34,448 bases of DNA from JAYVJH01 sp043777595. Its GTDB lineage: Bacteria > Bacteroidota > Bacteroidia > Cytophagales > Spirosomataceae. Location: NCBI GenBank assembly GCA_043777595.1, contig JAYWHT010000086.1, positions 1 through 34,448 of the forward strand, given 5' to 3'. The position numbers were made by a program, and so were the translations under genes. The notes under the pieces were generated by a model that saw only the letters and a list, made by a program, of their open reading frames with translations, was not told the origin of the DNA and made no database searches. Shown in pieces: positions 1-8,661 of this stretch. Within the stretch, counting starts at the first letter, position 1; each line of letters begins with the position of its first letter.

Positions 1-1
1 T

Positions 2-430
2 ATTATTTCGACCCACCCGAGAACTCGTAAGAAATTAGAGACGATGGGCTATGAAAATACTAATCCATTGATTCAATTTTCTAAGCCCTATGGCTTTCAC
101 GAATATAACCACCTGCAAATGAACGCTTTTTGTGTTATCTCAGACAGCGGTACGATTGCCGAGGAGGGTTCTATTCTAAATTTGCCAGCTATCACAATTC
201 GACAAGCTCACGAGCGACCCGAAGGAATGGACGAAGGTACGCTCATCATGTCTGGGTTGAAAAAAGGGCGAGTGATTGAAGCTATTGATGTAGTAACAAA
301 ACAACACAGTACAGAACGTAAAATGAAAATGGTGAAAGATTATGATGTAGATAATGTTTCCAAAAAAGTTCTACGTATTATATTGTCTTACACCGATTAC
401 GTGAATCGTACTGTTTGGCATAAAAATTAA
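2..430 (+). CDS. UDP-N-acetylglucosamine 2-epimerase (non-hydrolysing), C-terminal part, cut by window edge
   Basis: The reading frame is open from base 2, upstream of the first ATG at 44, and starts with STHPRTRKKLE, a segment typical of the C-terminal half of WecB/WbjD-type 2-epimerases. Further on are HEYNHLQMNAFCVISDSGT (the DSGG/DSGT UDP-binding region), EEGSILNLPAITIR and ERPEGMDEGT, all family hallmarks. The enzyme epimerises C2 of a UDP-N-acetyl-aminosugar in the cytoplasm. It lies 7 bp before an RmlD-like reductase and then a WbuB-like glycosyltransferase. In other bacteria that set makes UDP-L-FucNAc (FnlABC/WbjBCD) or UDP-L-QuiNAc (WbvBRD), so this copy probably does the last epimerisation there rather than making UDP-ManNAc; that assignment is inference. 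The N-terminal half is outside the window. Confidence 0.9.
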   Translation: MISTHPRTRKKLETMGYENTNPLIQFSKPYGFHEYNHLQMNAFCVISDSGTIAEEGSILNLPAITIRQAHERPEGMDEGTLIMSGLKKGRVIEAIDVVTKQHSTERKMKMVKDYDVDNVSKKVLRIILSYTDYVNRTVWHKN

Positions 431-437
431 AAGAAAG

Positions 438-1307
438 ATGAAAAAAATATTGTTGTTGGGTTCGACAGGAACATTAGGACACCAGGTTTATCATTATCTC
501 CACTCTTTTAATGATAACAAACTGTTTAATGTTGTTTATCGGACGAAGTTGAATGAGGATAGTATTATTCTTGATATGAAGAATCTCTCACAATTAGATA
601 ATTTAATCACAGAAATAAAACCTGATTATATTGTTAATAGTGTTGGAATTCTAATTGATGGTACAAATGAATCTCCAGAAAATGCTATTTTCATAAATGC
701 TTACATACCGCACCATTTAGTCAAAATAGCAAATGAAATCCAAGCCAAACTAATTCATATTTCCACAGATTGTGTTTTCTCAGGAAAAAAAGGACGGTAT
801 GTTGAACATGACGAGCAAGACGGGTACACAATGTACGCTAAAACCAAAGCCTTAGGTGAAATTAGAGAATTACCTCACCTAACATTACGAACATCCATAA
901 TTGGCCCCGAACTTAAAAGCAAAGGAGAAGGGCTTTTTCATTGGTTTATGCAGCAAAGTGGTACGATTAAAGGCTACACGAAAAGTATTTGGTCGGGAGT
1001 AACCACATTGGAGCTTGCAAAAATAATAAAAAGAGCGATTGACCAGAACACCACTGGGTTATATCATGTAACAAATGGACAAAGTATCAACAAATATGAC
1101 TTGTTGAATTTATTTAAAAAATATACTGGAAAAGACATTGAGATTATTCCAGTGGAAGGTGTTGTATCTGACAAAAGTTTTATAGATACACGCAAAGAGT
1201 TTGATTATCAAATACCCGATTATGACACAATGGTTAAAGAAATGATTGAAAATATTAAGAATAACCAGACTTTATACGCTCAATATCGAACAATATATGA
1301 AGATTAA
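438..1307 (+). CDS. RmlD-like NAD(P)-dependent sugar-nucleotide reductase (SDR)
   Basis: This 289-residue extended short-chain dehydrogenase/reductase has the nucleotide-binding motif GSTGTLG at residues 8-14, the STDCVFSG segment at 109-116 that is diagnostic of RmlD-type dTDP-4-keto-sugar reductases, and the catalytic YxxxK as Y133/K137. It is predicted to reduce a 4-keto-6-deoxy sugar nucleotide. Its position between a non-hydrolysing 2-epimerase and a WbuB-like transferase suggests a UDP-4-keto-6-deoxy-HexNAc substrate, as for WbjC/FnlB or WbvR, rather than dTDP-4-keto-rhamnose. It lacks the C-terminal cupin domain of CapF/WbjC proteins (about 370 residues), which favours a WbvR/L-QuiNAc-type or plain RmlD-type enzyme. 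The start codon is 7 bp after the preceding stop, so the genes are surely co-transcribed. This stretch is very AT-rich. Confidence 0.88.
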   Translation: MKKILLLGSTGTLGHQVYHYLHSFNDNKLFNVVYRTKLNEDSIILDMKNLSQLDNLITEIKPDYIVNSVGILIDGTNESPENAIFINAYIPHHLVKIANEIQAKLIHISTDCVFSGKKGRYVEHDEQDGYTMYAKTKALGEIRELPHLTLRTSIIGPELKSKGEGLFHWFMQQSGTIKGYTKSIWSGVTTLELAKIIKRAIDQNTTGLYHVTNGQSINKYDLLNLFKKYTGKDIEIIPVEGVVSDKSFIDTRKEFDYQIPDYDTMVKEMIENIKNNQTLYAQYRTIYED

Positions 1308-2532
1308 TGGTAAATTTTGGATAGTTTCAGAGCTGTTTTATCCCAATGAAACCTCATCGGGATACTATCTTACCGAGATAGCAGTATATTTAGCTCAATG
1401 GCAACAAGTGAATGTTATTTGTGGGCCATTCTGGGACGACAACAGGGGAAGTATTCAAGATATTTCAAAAAATATAATTCTTCATAGGCTCAACGTAAAG
1501 CCATTCAATAAAAATCAATTACTCAAACGTATTCTGGGGTTGCTCCACTTGACCCTTTCTTTTACTTACCAAATACTGATACGGGTAAAAAAAAATGATA
1601 GTGTCTGGCTGGTTACAAATCCAGCTTTTTTAGTTCCAATAATTACTTTAATTTCAAAAATAAAAGGGTTTCGTATCGCTATACTTGTACACGATGTGTT
1701 TCCTGAGAATTTAGTACCTGCTGGTTTGTCTAACAATAAACAATGGACTTATCAATTTATAAAATACATTTTTGATAAAGCGTATTCTCAGGTAGACAAA
1801 ATAGTGGTATGTGGCCGAGACATGGGATTAGTTTTTGAGAAAAAAATAGGTGTAACGAAAATAAATAAAATTAATATCATCGAAAATTGGGCAGATATAG
1901 ATACCGTATATCCATCTACAGTGAATAAAGAAGAAGTATATGGTATTGAGAGCCTCAACGACAAATTAGTCATTCAGTTTGCAGGAAATATTGGGCGACT
2001 ACAAGGTTTAGAATTGTTAATCGAAATAATAAAAAATATCAAGAACGACTTGCTACATTTTGTTTTTATTGGAGATGGAGCAATGAAAGAAGAGTTAATA
2101 AAGCAGACCGACAACCTAAAAAATGTTTCGTTCTTGCCCCCATTTAAACGAGATAAACAGTTATTGTTCTTAAATGCCTGTGATATTGCCATTGTATCAC
2201 TGTACGAGTCTATGACAGGATTAGGCGTCCCCTCAAAGTCTTATAATATCATGGCTGCAGGCAAGCCAATATTGTATTTTGGAAGTAATGATAGCGAAAT
2301 CGGAATGGTAGTTAAAGAAAATCAAATAGGCTGGCAGTTTAGTTTTTCAGACCGTGATAAAATCAGATTATTTTTTAATAATCTGAATGATAATACTGAA
2401 ATAGATAGAATGCAAATGGGCAAAAAAGCACGAAAAATTGCAGAAATTGAGTACAGTAAGCATATAATATTAGAAAAATACCAGCATTTATTCACCTCCC
2501 CACCTTACTCACCACCGTCCAAACCGTCATGA
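1297..2532 (+). CDS. WbuB-like GT4-family glycosyltransferase
   Basis: The ATG at 1297 is preferred over one at 1246 because it gives the family-typical N-terminus KFWIVSELFYPNETSSGYY and overlaps the preceding gene by only 11 bp. The protein has 411 residues. The N-terminal half carries SELFYP and LVHDVFPEN; the C-terminal Rossmann domain shows QFAGNIGRLQGLE, FIGDGAMKEEL and GVPSKSYNIMAAGKP, the nucleotide-sugar region of GT4 enzymes. Enzymes of this type (WbuB, CapM) add a FucNAc/QuiNAc-like residue to the lipid-linked repeat-unit precursor at the cytoplasmic membrane. The last eleven residues (SPPYSPPSKPS) are low-complexity and are encoded by bases that also form the antisense 3' end of the convergent sugar transferase, so the natural stop may have been lost at a recombination junction. 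Confidence 0.88.
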   Translation: MKINGKFWIVSELFYPNETSSGYYLTEIAVYLAQWQQVNVICGPFWDDNRGSIQDISKNIILHRLNVKPFNKNQLLKRILGLLHLTLSFTYQILIRVKKNDSVWLVTNPAFLVPIITLISKIKGFRIAILVHDVFPENLVPAGLSNNKQWTYQFIKYIFDKAYSQVDKIVVCGRDMGLVFEKKIGVTKINKINIIENWADIDTVYPSTVNKEEVYGIESLNDKLVIQFAGNIGRLQGLELLIEIIKNIKNDLLHFVFIGDGAMKEELIKQTDNLKNVSFLPPFKRDKQLLFLNACDIAIVSLYESMTGLGVPSKSYNIMAAGKPILYFGSNDSEIGMVVKENQIGWQFSFSDRDKIRLFFNNLNDNTEIDRMQMGKKARKIAEIEYSKHIILEKYQHLFTSPPYSPPSKPS

Positions 2533-3499
2533 TTGCTATTTTTGTTTCGAGCCACAATGACCAGTTTTTGATATAATAGAGATCGTACATGAGTTTGTGG
2601 CGAGCATCTTTGAGACCAGCACCGTAAGGATACATGACTTGGGCGTAACCCGAAATACCAGGCTTGACAACGTGCCGCTGGGCATAGTGGGGTATATGCT
2701 CCTCAAAGGCATCGGTAAATATTTTGCGCTCTGGCCGTGGTCCAACTAAAGACATTTCACCTCGCACGATATTCAGTAGCTGCGGCAGTTCGTCTATACG
2801 GGTGGCTCGCATAGTTTTGCCAAAATTAAAAATACGCTCGTCGTTCTTAGTAGAAAACTGAGCCCCATTGGCTTCGGCATCGAGCCTCATAGATCTAAAT
2901 TTAGTACATTCAAATTCGATTTCTCTGATACCTACCCGCTTTTGGCGATAGAACACCGGCCCAGGCGACTGCCGCCTGATAGCACTATGAGCCACTAACC
3001 ATACAGGAAACGTAACTGCCACCAACAGTCCTCCTACACCCCAGTCCATCGCTTTTTTGATAAGCCGCACGCCAACAGAAAAATATTTTAGGTCAAGCAC
3101 AATATCTTGTACGTCATTAACAGATTCTGGAATAAAGATTTTTTTGAGCGTAGCCTCACAAAAATCGCTCACTGTTGTAGTCTTTAGGGTTTTGCTGTTT
3201 CCTAATATAATCTGATAAACTACTTGGTGCTGCTCGTCGTATATGGGGTTATTGACTAAGTGAATATTTTTGTAGTCGTTAATAATACGACCAACGGTTT
3301 CGCCCAAAAAATAATCGTCATTAACAGAGCGAGGTACTAAAATAATTTGCCGATAGATTTGAAGTAGTTTTATAAAATCGTTCCTTTGTAAAAAATAGTC
3401 ATAGCCTGTTACAATCAAAACACGCTCATTAGTTACTGTTTTAGAGGTGAGAGTGTGAATAAAGGGCTTTTTACTTGTATTTTGTACAGAATTTAACAT
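2492..3499 (-). CDS. Initiating sugar transferase (polyprenyl-phosphate phosphoglycosyl transferase)
   Basis: A 335-residue protein with a C-terminal bacterial sugar transferase domain (PF02397 type). After a hydrophobic re-entrant segment (about residues 154-172) come KFRSMRLDAEA (200-210), the catalytic Asp-Glu dyad in TRIDELPQL (D236/E237), GEMSLVGPRPE (247-257) and KPGISGYAQV. It moves a sugar phosphate onto undecaprenyl phosphate, the first step of capsule or exopolysaccharide repeat-unit assembly. The N-terminal 140 residues are a soluble domain that lacks the four transmembrane helices of full WcaJ/WbaP proteins. The gene is convergent with the upstream glycosyltransferase (41 bp 3' overlap) and divergent from the first wzi gene, with only 24 bp between starts. 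Confidence 0.9.
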   Translation of the reverse strand: MLNSVQNTSKKPFIHTLTSKTVTNERVLIVTGYDYFLQRNDFIKLLQIYRQIILVPRSVNDDYFLGETVGRIINDYKNIHLVNNPIYDEQHQVVYQIILGNSKTLKTTTVSDFCEATLKKIFIPESVNDVQDIVLDLKYFSVGVRLIKKAMDWGVGGLLVAVTFPVWLVAHSAIRRQSPGPVFYRQKRVGIREIEFECTKFRSMRLDAEANGAQFSTKNDERIFNFGKTMRATRIDELPQLLNIVRGEMSLVGPRPERKIFTDAFEEHIPHYAQRHVVKPGISGYAQVMYPYGAGLKDARHKLMYDLYYIKNWSLWLETKIAIMTVWTVVSKVGR

Positions 3500-3523
3500 A
3501 TATTTTTTAAATTAAAATAGAGT

Positions 3524-4936
<1,413 letters not shown>

Positions 4937-4960
4937 TGTTGTATCTTTGTGGTCGCAAGT

Positions 4961-4988
4961 AGTGAAAAGTGATAAGTGAATAACGAAA
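4961..4988 (+). repeat. Degenerate AGTGAAA heptanucleotide array in an intergenic leader
   Basis: Four imperfect heptamers in a row: AGTGAAA, AGTGATA, AGTGAAT, AACGAAA. They are related to the reverse complement of the TTTTTCA/CTTTTCA units at 13237-13285. The rest of the 4937-5117 gap is AT-rich, with nothing else I recognise apart from the promoter. Confidence 0.7.
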
Positions 4989-5117
4989 AACATAGTAACT
5001 AACTAATAATTAGAATCTTAAAATAAATCAAAACGTTGTTTATCTATAAGCATTTACATAAATAATAAAATATTTTAACATTTACCTCAACAGTAAATAA
5101 AACCAAGAACAACACCC

Positions 5118-5705
5118 ATGCCTTTTACTCAATTTAAAAATATAGGCGAGGTGGTCAAAAAGTACCAGTTAAGTTATGAAGTTGCCGACTTTGTGCTGGC
5201 CGATAATTTATTGAACCCACCTGATCAACTTAAAAAAGATATTGATGAGGTGCTGACGGAGCTACCGTTTGATGTGTCCGAAATTTCTATTGGCGAAACA
5301 CTCATCTACCCCATTTTAAAAAGCGTTTGGCAAGCAAAACGAGAGCATATTTTACTATGGAGCCACCCTACCATTTTTGCCGACGAAGACCTAAGCGGTA
5401 TACCCGACTATGTTTTTGCAGGAAAATCCAAATACGGCAAAGTAGTTTTAGATTTTCCACTCTTGGTAATGGTAGAAGCCAAAAAAGATAATTTTACAGA
5501 AGGCTGGGGGCAATGTATGGCACAAATGATGGCAGCCCAAAAACTCAATAATAATATAGCCCAAACAGTACATGGTATAGTTAGTAATGGTGAAACATGG
5601 GAAATAGCAAGGCTTGATGGGGTCAAAATTCAAAAATTTAAAAATATCTTTACAGTATCAGATTTGAATGAACTGTACAATGTTTTGGTTGCTATTACTA
5701 ATTAA
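5118..5705 (+). CDS. PD-(D/E)XK nuclease-fold protein of unknown specificity
   Basis: 195 residues. The active-site pattern of the PD-(D/E)XK superfamily can be read in order: E60 in ISIGET, P96-D97 in SGIPDYVFAG, E120-A-K122 in LLVMVEAKKDNFTEGW, and Q132 in GWGQCMAQM, each with the expected hydrophobic strand before it. No DNA-binding or helicase domain is attached. Such stand-alone proteins are often annotated only as hypothetical. It is the first gene of a tight three-gene operon: its stop is 11 bp before the MNT nucleotidyltransferase start, and the HEPN gene overlaps the MNT gene. The context suggests a defence or toxin-antitoxin role, but function and substrate are unproven. It could also be a non-catalytic relative, although all key residues are present. 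Confidence 0.72.
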   Translation: MPFTQFKNIGEVVKKYQLSYEVADFVLADNLLNPPDQLKKDIDEVLTELPFDVSEISIGETLIYPILKSVWQAKREHILLWSHPTIFADEDLSGIPDYVFAGKSKYGKVVLDFPLLVMVEAKKDNFTEGWGQCMAQMMAAQKLNNNIAQTVHGIVSNGETWEIARLDGVKIQKFKNIFTVSDLNELYNVLVAITN

Positions 5706-5716
5706 ATGACTTAGAC

Positions 5717-5998
5717 ATGAGAATCACAAATGAACAACAGGCTTTTACCAAAGCGTTTTGGACAAACCAAAACGCCGAGCCCTATTTGTTTGGTTCTCGG
5801 GTACACGACGACAAAAAAGGCGGAGATATAGATCTACTCATATTGTCTGACCACAAGATAACGATAGATGACAAAATGCAGTTTTTAGTGAACTTTTTTG
5901 AAAAATTTGGTGAACAAAAAATTGATATTATCGCCTATCTCAAAACAGACATAGATACTTTTAAACAAATAGCACTCTACAATGCTGTGAAGTTATGA
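5717..5998 (+). CDS. Minimal nucleotidyltransferase (MNT), MntA-like antitoxin
   Basis: A 93-residue protein that is essentially one polymerase-beta-type nucleotidyltransferase domain. Its signature is G26-S27 followed after nine residues by D37-I-D39 (FGSRVHDDKKGGDIDLL). In characterised HepT-MntA pairs the MNT protein is the antitoxin: it neutralises the HEPN toxin by transferring AMP to a tyrosine of the toxin's Rx4HxY motif. The next gene is a HEPN protein whose start overlaps this stop by 4 bp, which supports such a pair. MNT comes first here, the reverse of the hepT-mntA order of the Shewanella system. Function is inferred from domain and context. Confidence 0.85.
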   Translation: MRITNEQQAFTKAFWTNQNAEPYLFGSRVHDDKKGGDIDLLILSDHKITIDDKMQFLVNFFEKFGEQKIDIIAYLKTDIDTFKQIALYNAVKL

Positions 5999-6456
5999 GC
6001 AACGAAAAAAATATTATTTCAGAATTACAAGAAGAGCTACAATACCTCATCAAAGGTATATCTACGCTCCAACACGCCTATAACCATTGCAAACAAATTG
6101 GCTTAAAAACAGAATATACGTTTGATGAATTAGATAAATGGGAGGCATTAACGGCCCGATTTGCCCGATTGAGTGATATTTTGACACAAAAAGTGTTTAG
6201 TTCAATGATGATAATACTAAACGGACACGCAGGCTCACTGATAGACAAAGCTAATTTTGCAGAAAAGTATGGCATTGTTACTCATTCACAAGATTTTACG
6301 AAACTAAGATTGCTACGCAATTTTATCGCCCATGAGTATGCAAAACAGAATACGAGTGAGGTTTTTGAAAAAGTATTTGATAACTGTAGGGTTGTAGAAT
6401 GTATGATTTTAAATGTTGAAGCGTTTTGTAAAATACAGATTTTTGATAAAATATAA
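5995..6456 (+). CDS. HEPN-domain protein, HepT-like toxin
   Basis: A 153-residue, mostly helical protein with a perfect HEPN active-site motif R108-x4-H113-x-Y115 (LRNFIAHEYAK). HEPN toxins cleave RNA; Y115 corresponds to the tyrosine that MntA-type partners AMPylate in studied systems. The ATG overlaps the MNT stop (ATGA), so the two are translationally coupled. It is the last gene of the PD-(D/E)XK-MNT-HEPN operon. The sequence does not show whether the pair acts as a plasmid- or island-stabilising toxin-antitoxin module or in phage defence. It could be a benign HEPN relative such as HI0074, but the intact motif argues for an active toxin. Confidence 0.85.
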   Translation: MSNEKNIISELQEELQYLIKGISTLQHAYNHCKQIGLKTEYTFDELDKWEALTARFARLSDILTQKVFSSMMIILNGHAGSLIDKANFAEKYGIVTHSQDFTKLRLLRNFIAHEYAKQNTSEVFEKVFDNCRVVECMILNVEAFCKIQIFDKI

Positions 6457-6495
6457 ACCAACCGAAAGCCCAAGTTTACATTAAACGTAATTTGA

Positions 6496-8004
6496 ATGAA
6501 ATATAAATTGATACCTACTACCAATACCTTTTGTCGGGCCGCCATTGCGGTTATCGCAATCATGGTGTTACAAAGCCAATCTGTTGCCCAAGATTCTACC
6601 AAAACCTATTCTGTCAAAAACCAAATAGGTCTAACTACTTGGCTTGGTAATGGCCCAACGCCATTTTGGTTTAAGGCCAATCAATACGGTATCGTACCTC
6701 AAACAACGCCTGCCGTGTCGGTGTTTGGGCGAAGCGTTGGAGAGTTTAAATCAAAAAAAATAAACTTGGGCTATGTGGCAGAGGTCGTTGTCAATGCAGG
6801 CAAAACGAATCAAGTAATCGTTCCAGAAGCTTATATCAAAGCACGATATAAGATTTTTGAAGTTTATGCTGGCCGCCGCCGAGAAACCTTTGGCATTTCT
6901 GATACCACGCTCGGTACTGGCTCTTATGCTTGGTCGGGAAATGCACTGCCGCTACCCAAAATACAGATTAGTATTCCAGACTATTTTCCAATTAAATTTA
7001 CCAAAAACTGGGTCTCAATCAAAGGCACTTACTCTCATGGCTGGTTTGGGTCCGAGGTTTTTGTAAATAATTATTATTTGCACCAAAAATCATTTTATGG
7101 CCGCTTCGGTAAACCCAATTCTAAATTCAAACTCTACGGAGGCGGTAACCATCAAGTACAATGGGGTGGTACTACAAATTATGAATCTAAATTGGTGATA
7201 AACAACACCTTACCGTCGTCTCTTCGAGACTACATCTATATCGTTACAGGTGCATTGGGCTATAAAAACAATTTTGGCACATTGGACACAACCAAAGTAC
7301 CAACTTTCGATACAGAAAATCGGCTTGGCAATCACTTAGGAACAATAGACATTGCATTTGAATATGAAACCAAGCGTCACCGTATAATGGTCTATCGACA
7401 AAGTATTTACGAAGATGGTTCGCTCTATTATGGAACAAATATCACAGACGGATTACATGGCTTGAGCATCAAAAAAATATATGCCGAAGGGCAAAAGGGC
7501 AAAGTCGTTGTTACAGGTCTAAATATCGAAATGTTAGATACTCGCTCGCAAGGTGGACCAACTGCGGGTGACGGCGGTGCTTGGGGACAAGACAATTATT
7601 TTAATCATGGGCAATTTAGAGATGGTTGGTATTACAAAGGGAATATTATGGGAACACCTTTTTTGACAAATAGAAACGACACAAGAGCGGGCTATCAAGA
7701 AGAGCCACTATACAATGGCTTTCAAAATATCAATAACAACCGAGTAAAAGTATGGCATTTGGGGTTAGAGGGTTTTGTGGGTACAAGCATACATTTTATG
7801 AGCAAGTTTTCTTACAGCACAAATCTGGGAACTTATAATCGACCTTACACAAACACTCCCAGACAGATTTCTACTTTGTTACAACTTGACGGCAAGACCA
7901 AAATGTTCAAAGGCTTTGATTGGACATTGGCAGCCGCCTATGATAGTGGGCAGTTGTTCAAAAACACAATGGCTATCAGAGCAGGAATCAAAAAGAATTT
8001 ATAA
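6496..8004 (+). CDS. Capsule assembly Wzi-family outer-membrane protein (copy 2)
   Basis: 502 residues with an N-terminal signal peptide (hydrophobic AAIAVIAIMVL, cleavage near SVAQD). It follows copy 1 motif for motif: FWFKANQYGIVP, PEAYIKARYKIFEVYAGRRR, YAWSGNALPLPKIQI, IKGTYSHGWFG, NRLGNHLGTIDI. A beta-barrel in the outer membrane with a role in capsule attachment or assembly is expected from the family. The two copies flank the nuclease-MNT-HEPN operon in direct orientation, which raises the possibility that the operon was inserted between tandem duplicates. A strong hairpin follows the stop. Confidence 0.87.
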   Translation: MKYKLIPTTNTFCRAAIAVIAIMVLQSQSVAQDSTKTYSVKNQIGLTTWLGNGPTPFWFKANQYGIVPQTTPAVSVFGRSVGEFKSKKINLGYVAEVVVNAGKTNQVIVPEAYIKARYKIFEVYAGRRRETFGISDTTLGTGSYAWSGNALPLPKIQISIPDYFPIKFTKNWVSIKGTYSHGWFGSEVFVNNYYLHQKSFYGRFGKPNSKFKLYGGGNHQVQWGGTTNYESKLVINNTLPSSLRDYIYIVTGALGYKNNFGTLDTTKVPTFDTENRLGNHLGTIDIAFEYETKRHRIMVYRQSIYEDGSLYYGTNITDGLHGLSIKKIYAEGQKGKVVVTGLNIEMLDTRSQGGPTAGDGGAWGQDNYFNHGQFRDGWYYKGNIMGTPFLTNRNDTRAGYQEEPLYNGFQNINNNRVKVWHLGLEGFVGTSIHFMSKFSYSTNLGTYNRPYTNTPRQISTLLQLDGKTKMFKGFDWTLAAAYDSGQLFKNTMAIRAGIKKNL

Positions 8005-8010
8005 TTTTAA

Positions 8011-8053
8011 CGAAGCCCTCGAACTGGGCGTTCCCCTCTAAGCGAGGGCTTCG
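8011..8053 (+). terminator. Hairpin after wzi copy 2
   Basis: An 11-bp perfect stem, CGAAGCCCTCG (8011-8021) with CGAGGGCTTCG (8043-8053), encloses a 21-nt loop and is followed by CTTTCTATACTTTATAT. It sits 6 bp after the wzi stop and before the phosphoheptose isomerase gene. A transcription terminator is the likeliest role, although the U-tract is weak. Confidence 0.6.
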
Positions 8054-8073
8054 CTTTCTATACTTTATATATT

Positions 8074-8661
8074 TTGAATCATATCAAATCTATAATCCAA
8101 AACTCAATTGATGTCAAAGCCAAATTATTGGCCGACAATACATTGATTGGCGGTATTGAAAATATTGCCGAAGCCATGACCGTAGCTTTTCGGAACAATC
8201 GAAAGGTGCTGTTTTGTGGTAATGGTGGTAGCGCAGCCGATGCCCAGCACTTAGCGGCAGAGTTTAGTGGCCGTTTTTATTATGACCGTCCGCCGTTATA
8301 TTCCGAAGCCCTGCACGTCAATAGTTCGTACTTGACGGCCGTAAGTAACGACTATGGCTATGACCACATATATTCACGAATGGTGGAGGCCATGGGGCAA
8401 ACGGACGATGTGTTGGTTGGAATTTCGACATCTGGTAATTCACCTAATATTATCGAAGCCTTAAAAGTTGCTAATCGTAAGGGTATGATAACAGTTGGAA
8501 TGACTGGTGAAACAGGTGGAAAGATGCGAGAGCTATGTCAGTATTTGCTCAATGTACCATCAACCGATACGCCTCGAATCCAAGAATGTCATATTTTGAT
8601 AGGCCACATTATGTGCGAAATCGTAGAATCAAATTTATTTCCAAAACCAATCACTATTTAA
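8074..8661 (+). CDS. gmhA: Phosphoheptose (sedoheptulose-7-phosphate) isomerase
   Basis: 195 residues matching GmhA in length and motifs. It is a SIS-domain protein with FCGNGGSAADAQHLAAEFSGRF (about residues 47-68, containing the catalytic-region E63), ALHVNSSYLTAVSNDYGYD, GISTSGNSPNI and the C-terminal RIQECHILIGH segment that supplies the active-site histidine. It converts sedoheptulose 7-phosphate to D-glycero-D-manno-heptose 7-phosphate, the first step of ADP-heptose or GDP-heptose synthesis for LPS or surface polysaccharide. No ATG fits the N-terminus: the start is a TTG at 8074, and the next in-frame ATG would remove about 34 residues of the first helices. The stop overlaps the next gene's ATG by one base (TAATG), so the two are coupled. 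Confidence 0.9.
   Translation: MNHIKSIIQNSIDVKAKLLADNTLIGGIENIAEAMTVAFRNNRKVLFCGNGGSAADAQHLAAEFSGRFYYDRPPLYSEALHVNSSYLTAVSNDYGYDHIYSRMVEAMGQTDDVLVGISTSGNSPNIIEALKVANRKGMITVGMTGETGGKMRELCQYLLNVPSTDTPRIQECHILIGHIMCEIVESNLFPKPITI

Noticed and set aside
8535..8660. Upstream ATG extending FabG by 42 residues
   Set aside because: The extension lies within gmhA in another frame and does not resemble FabG; the ATG at 8661 overlaps the gmhA stop as in coupled genes.
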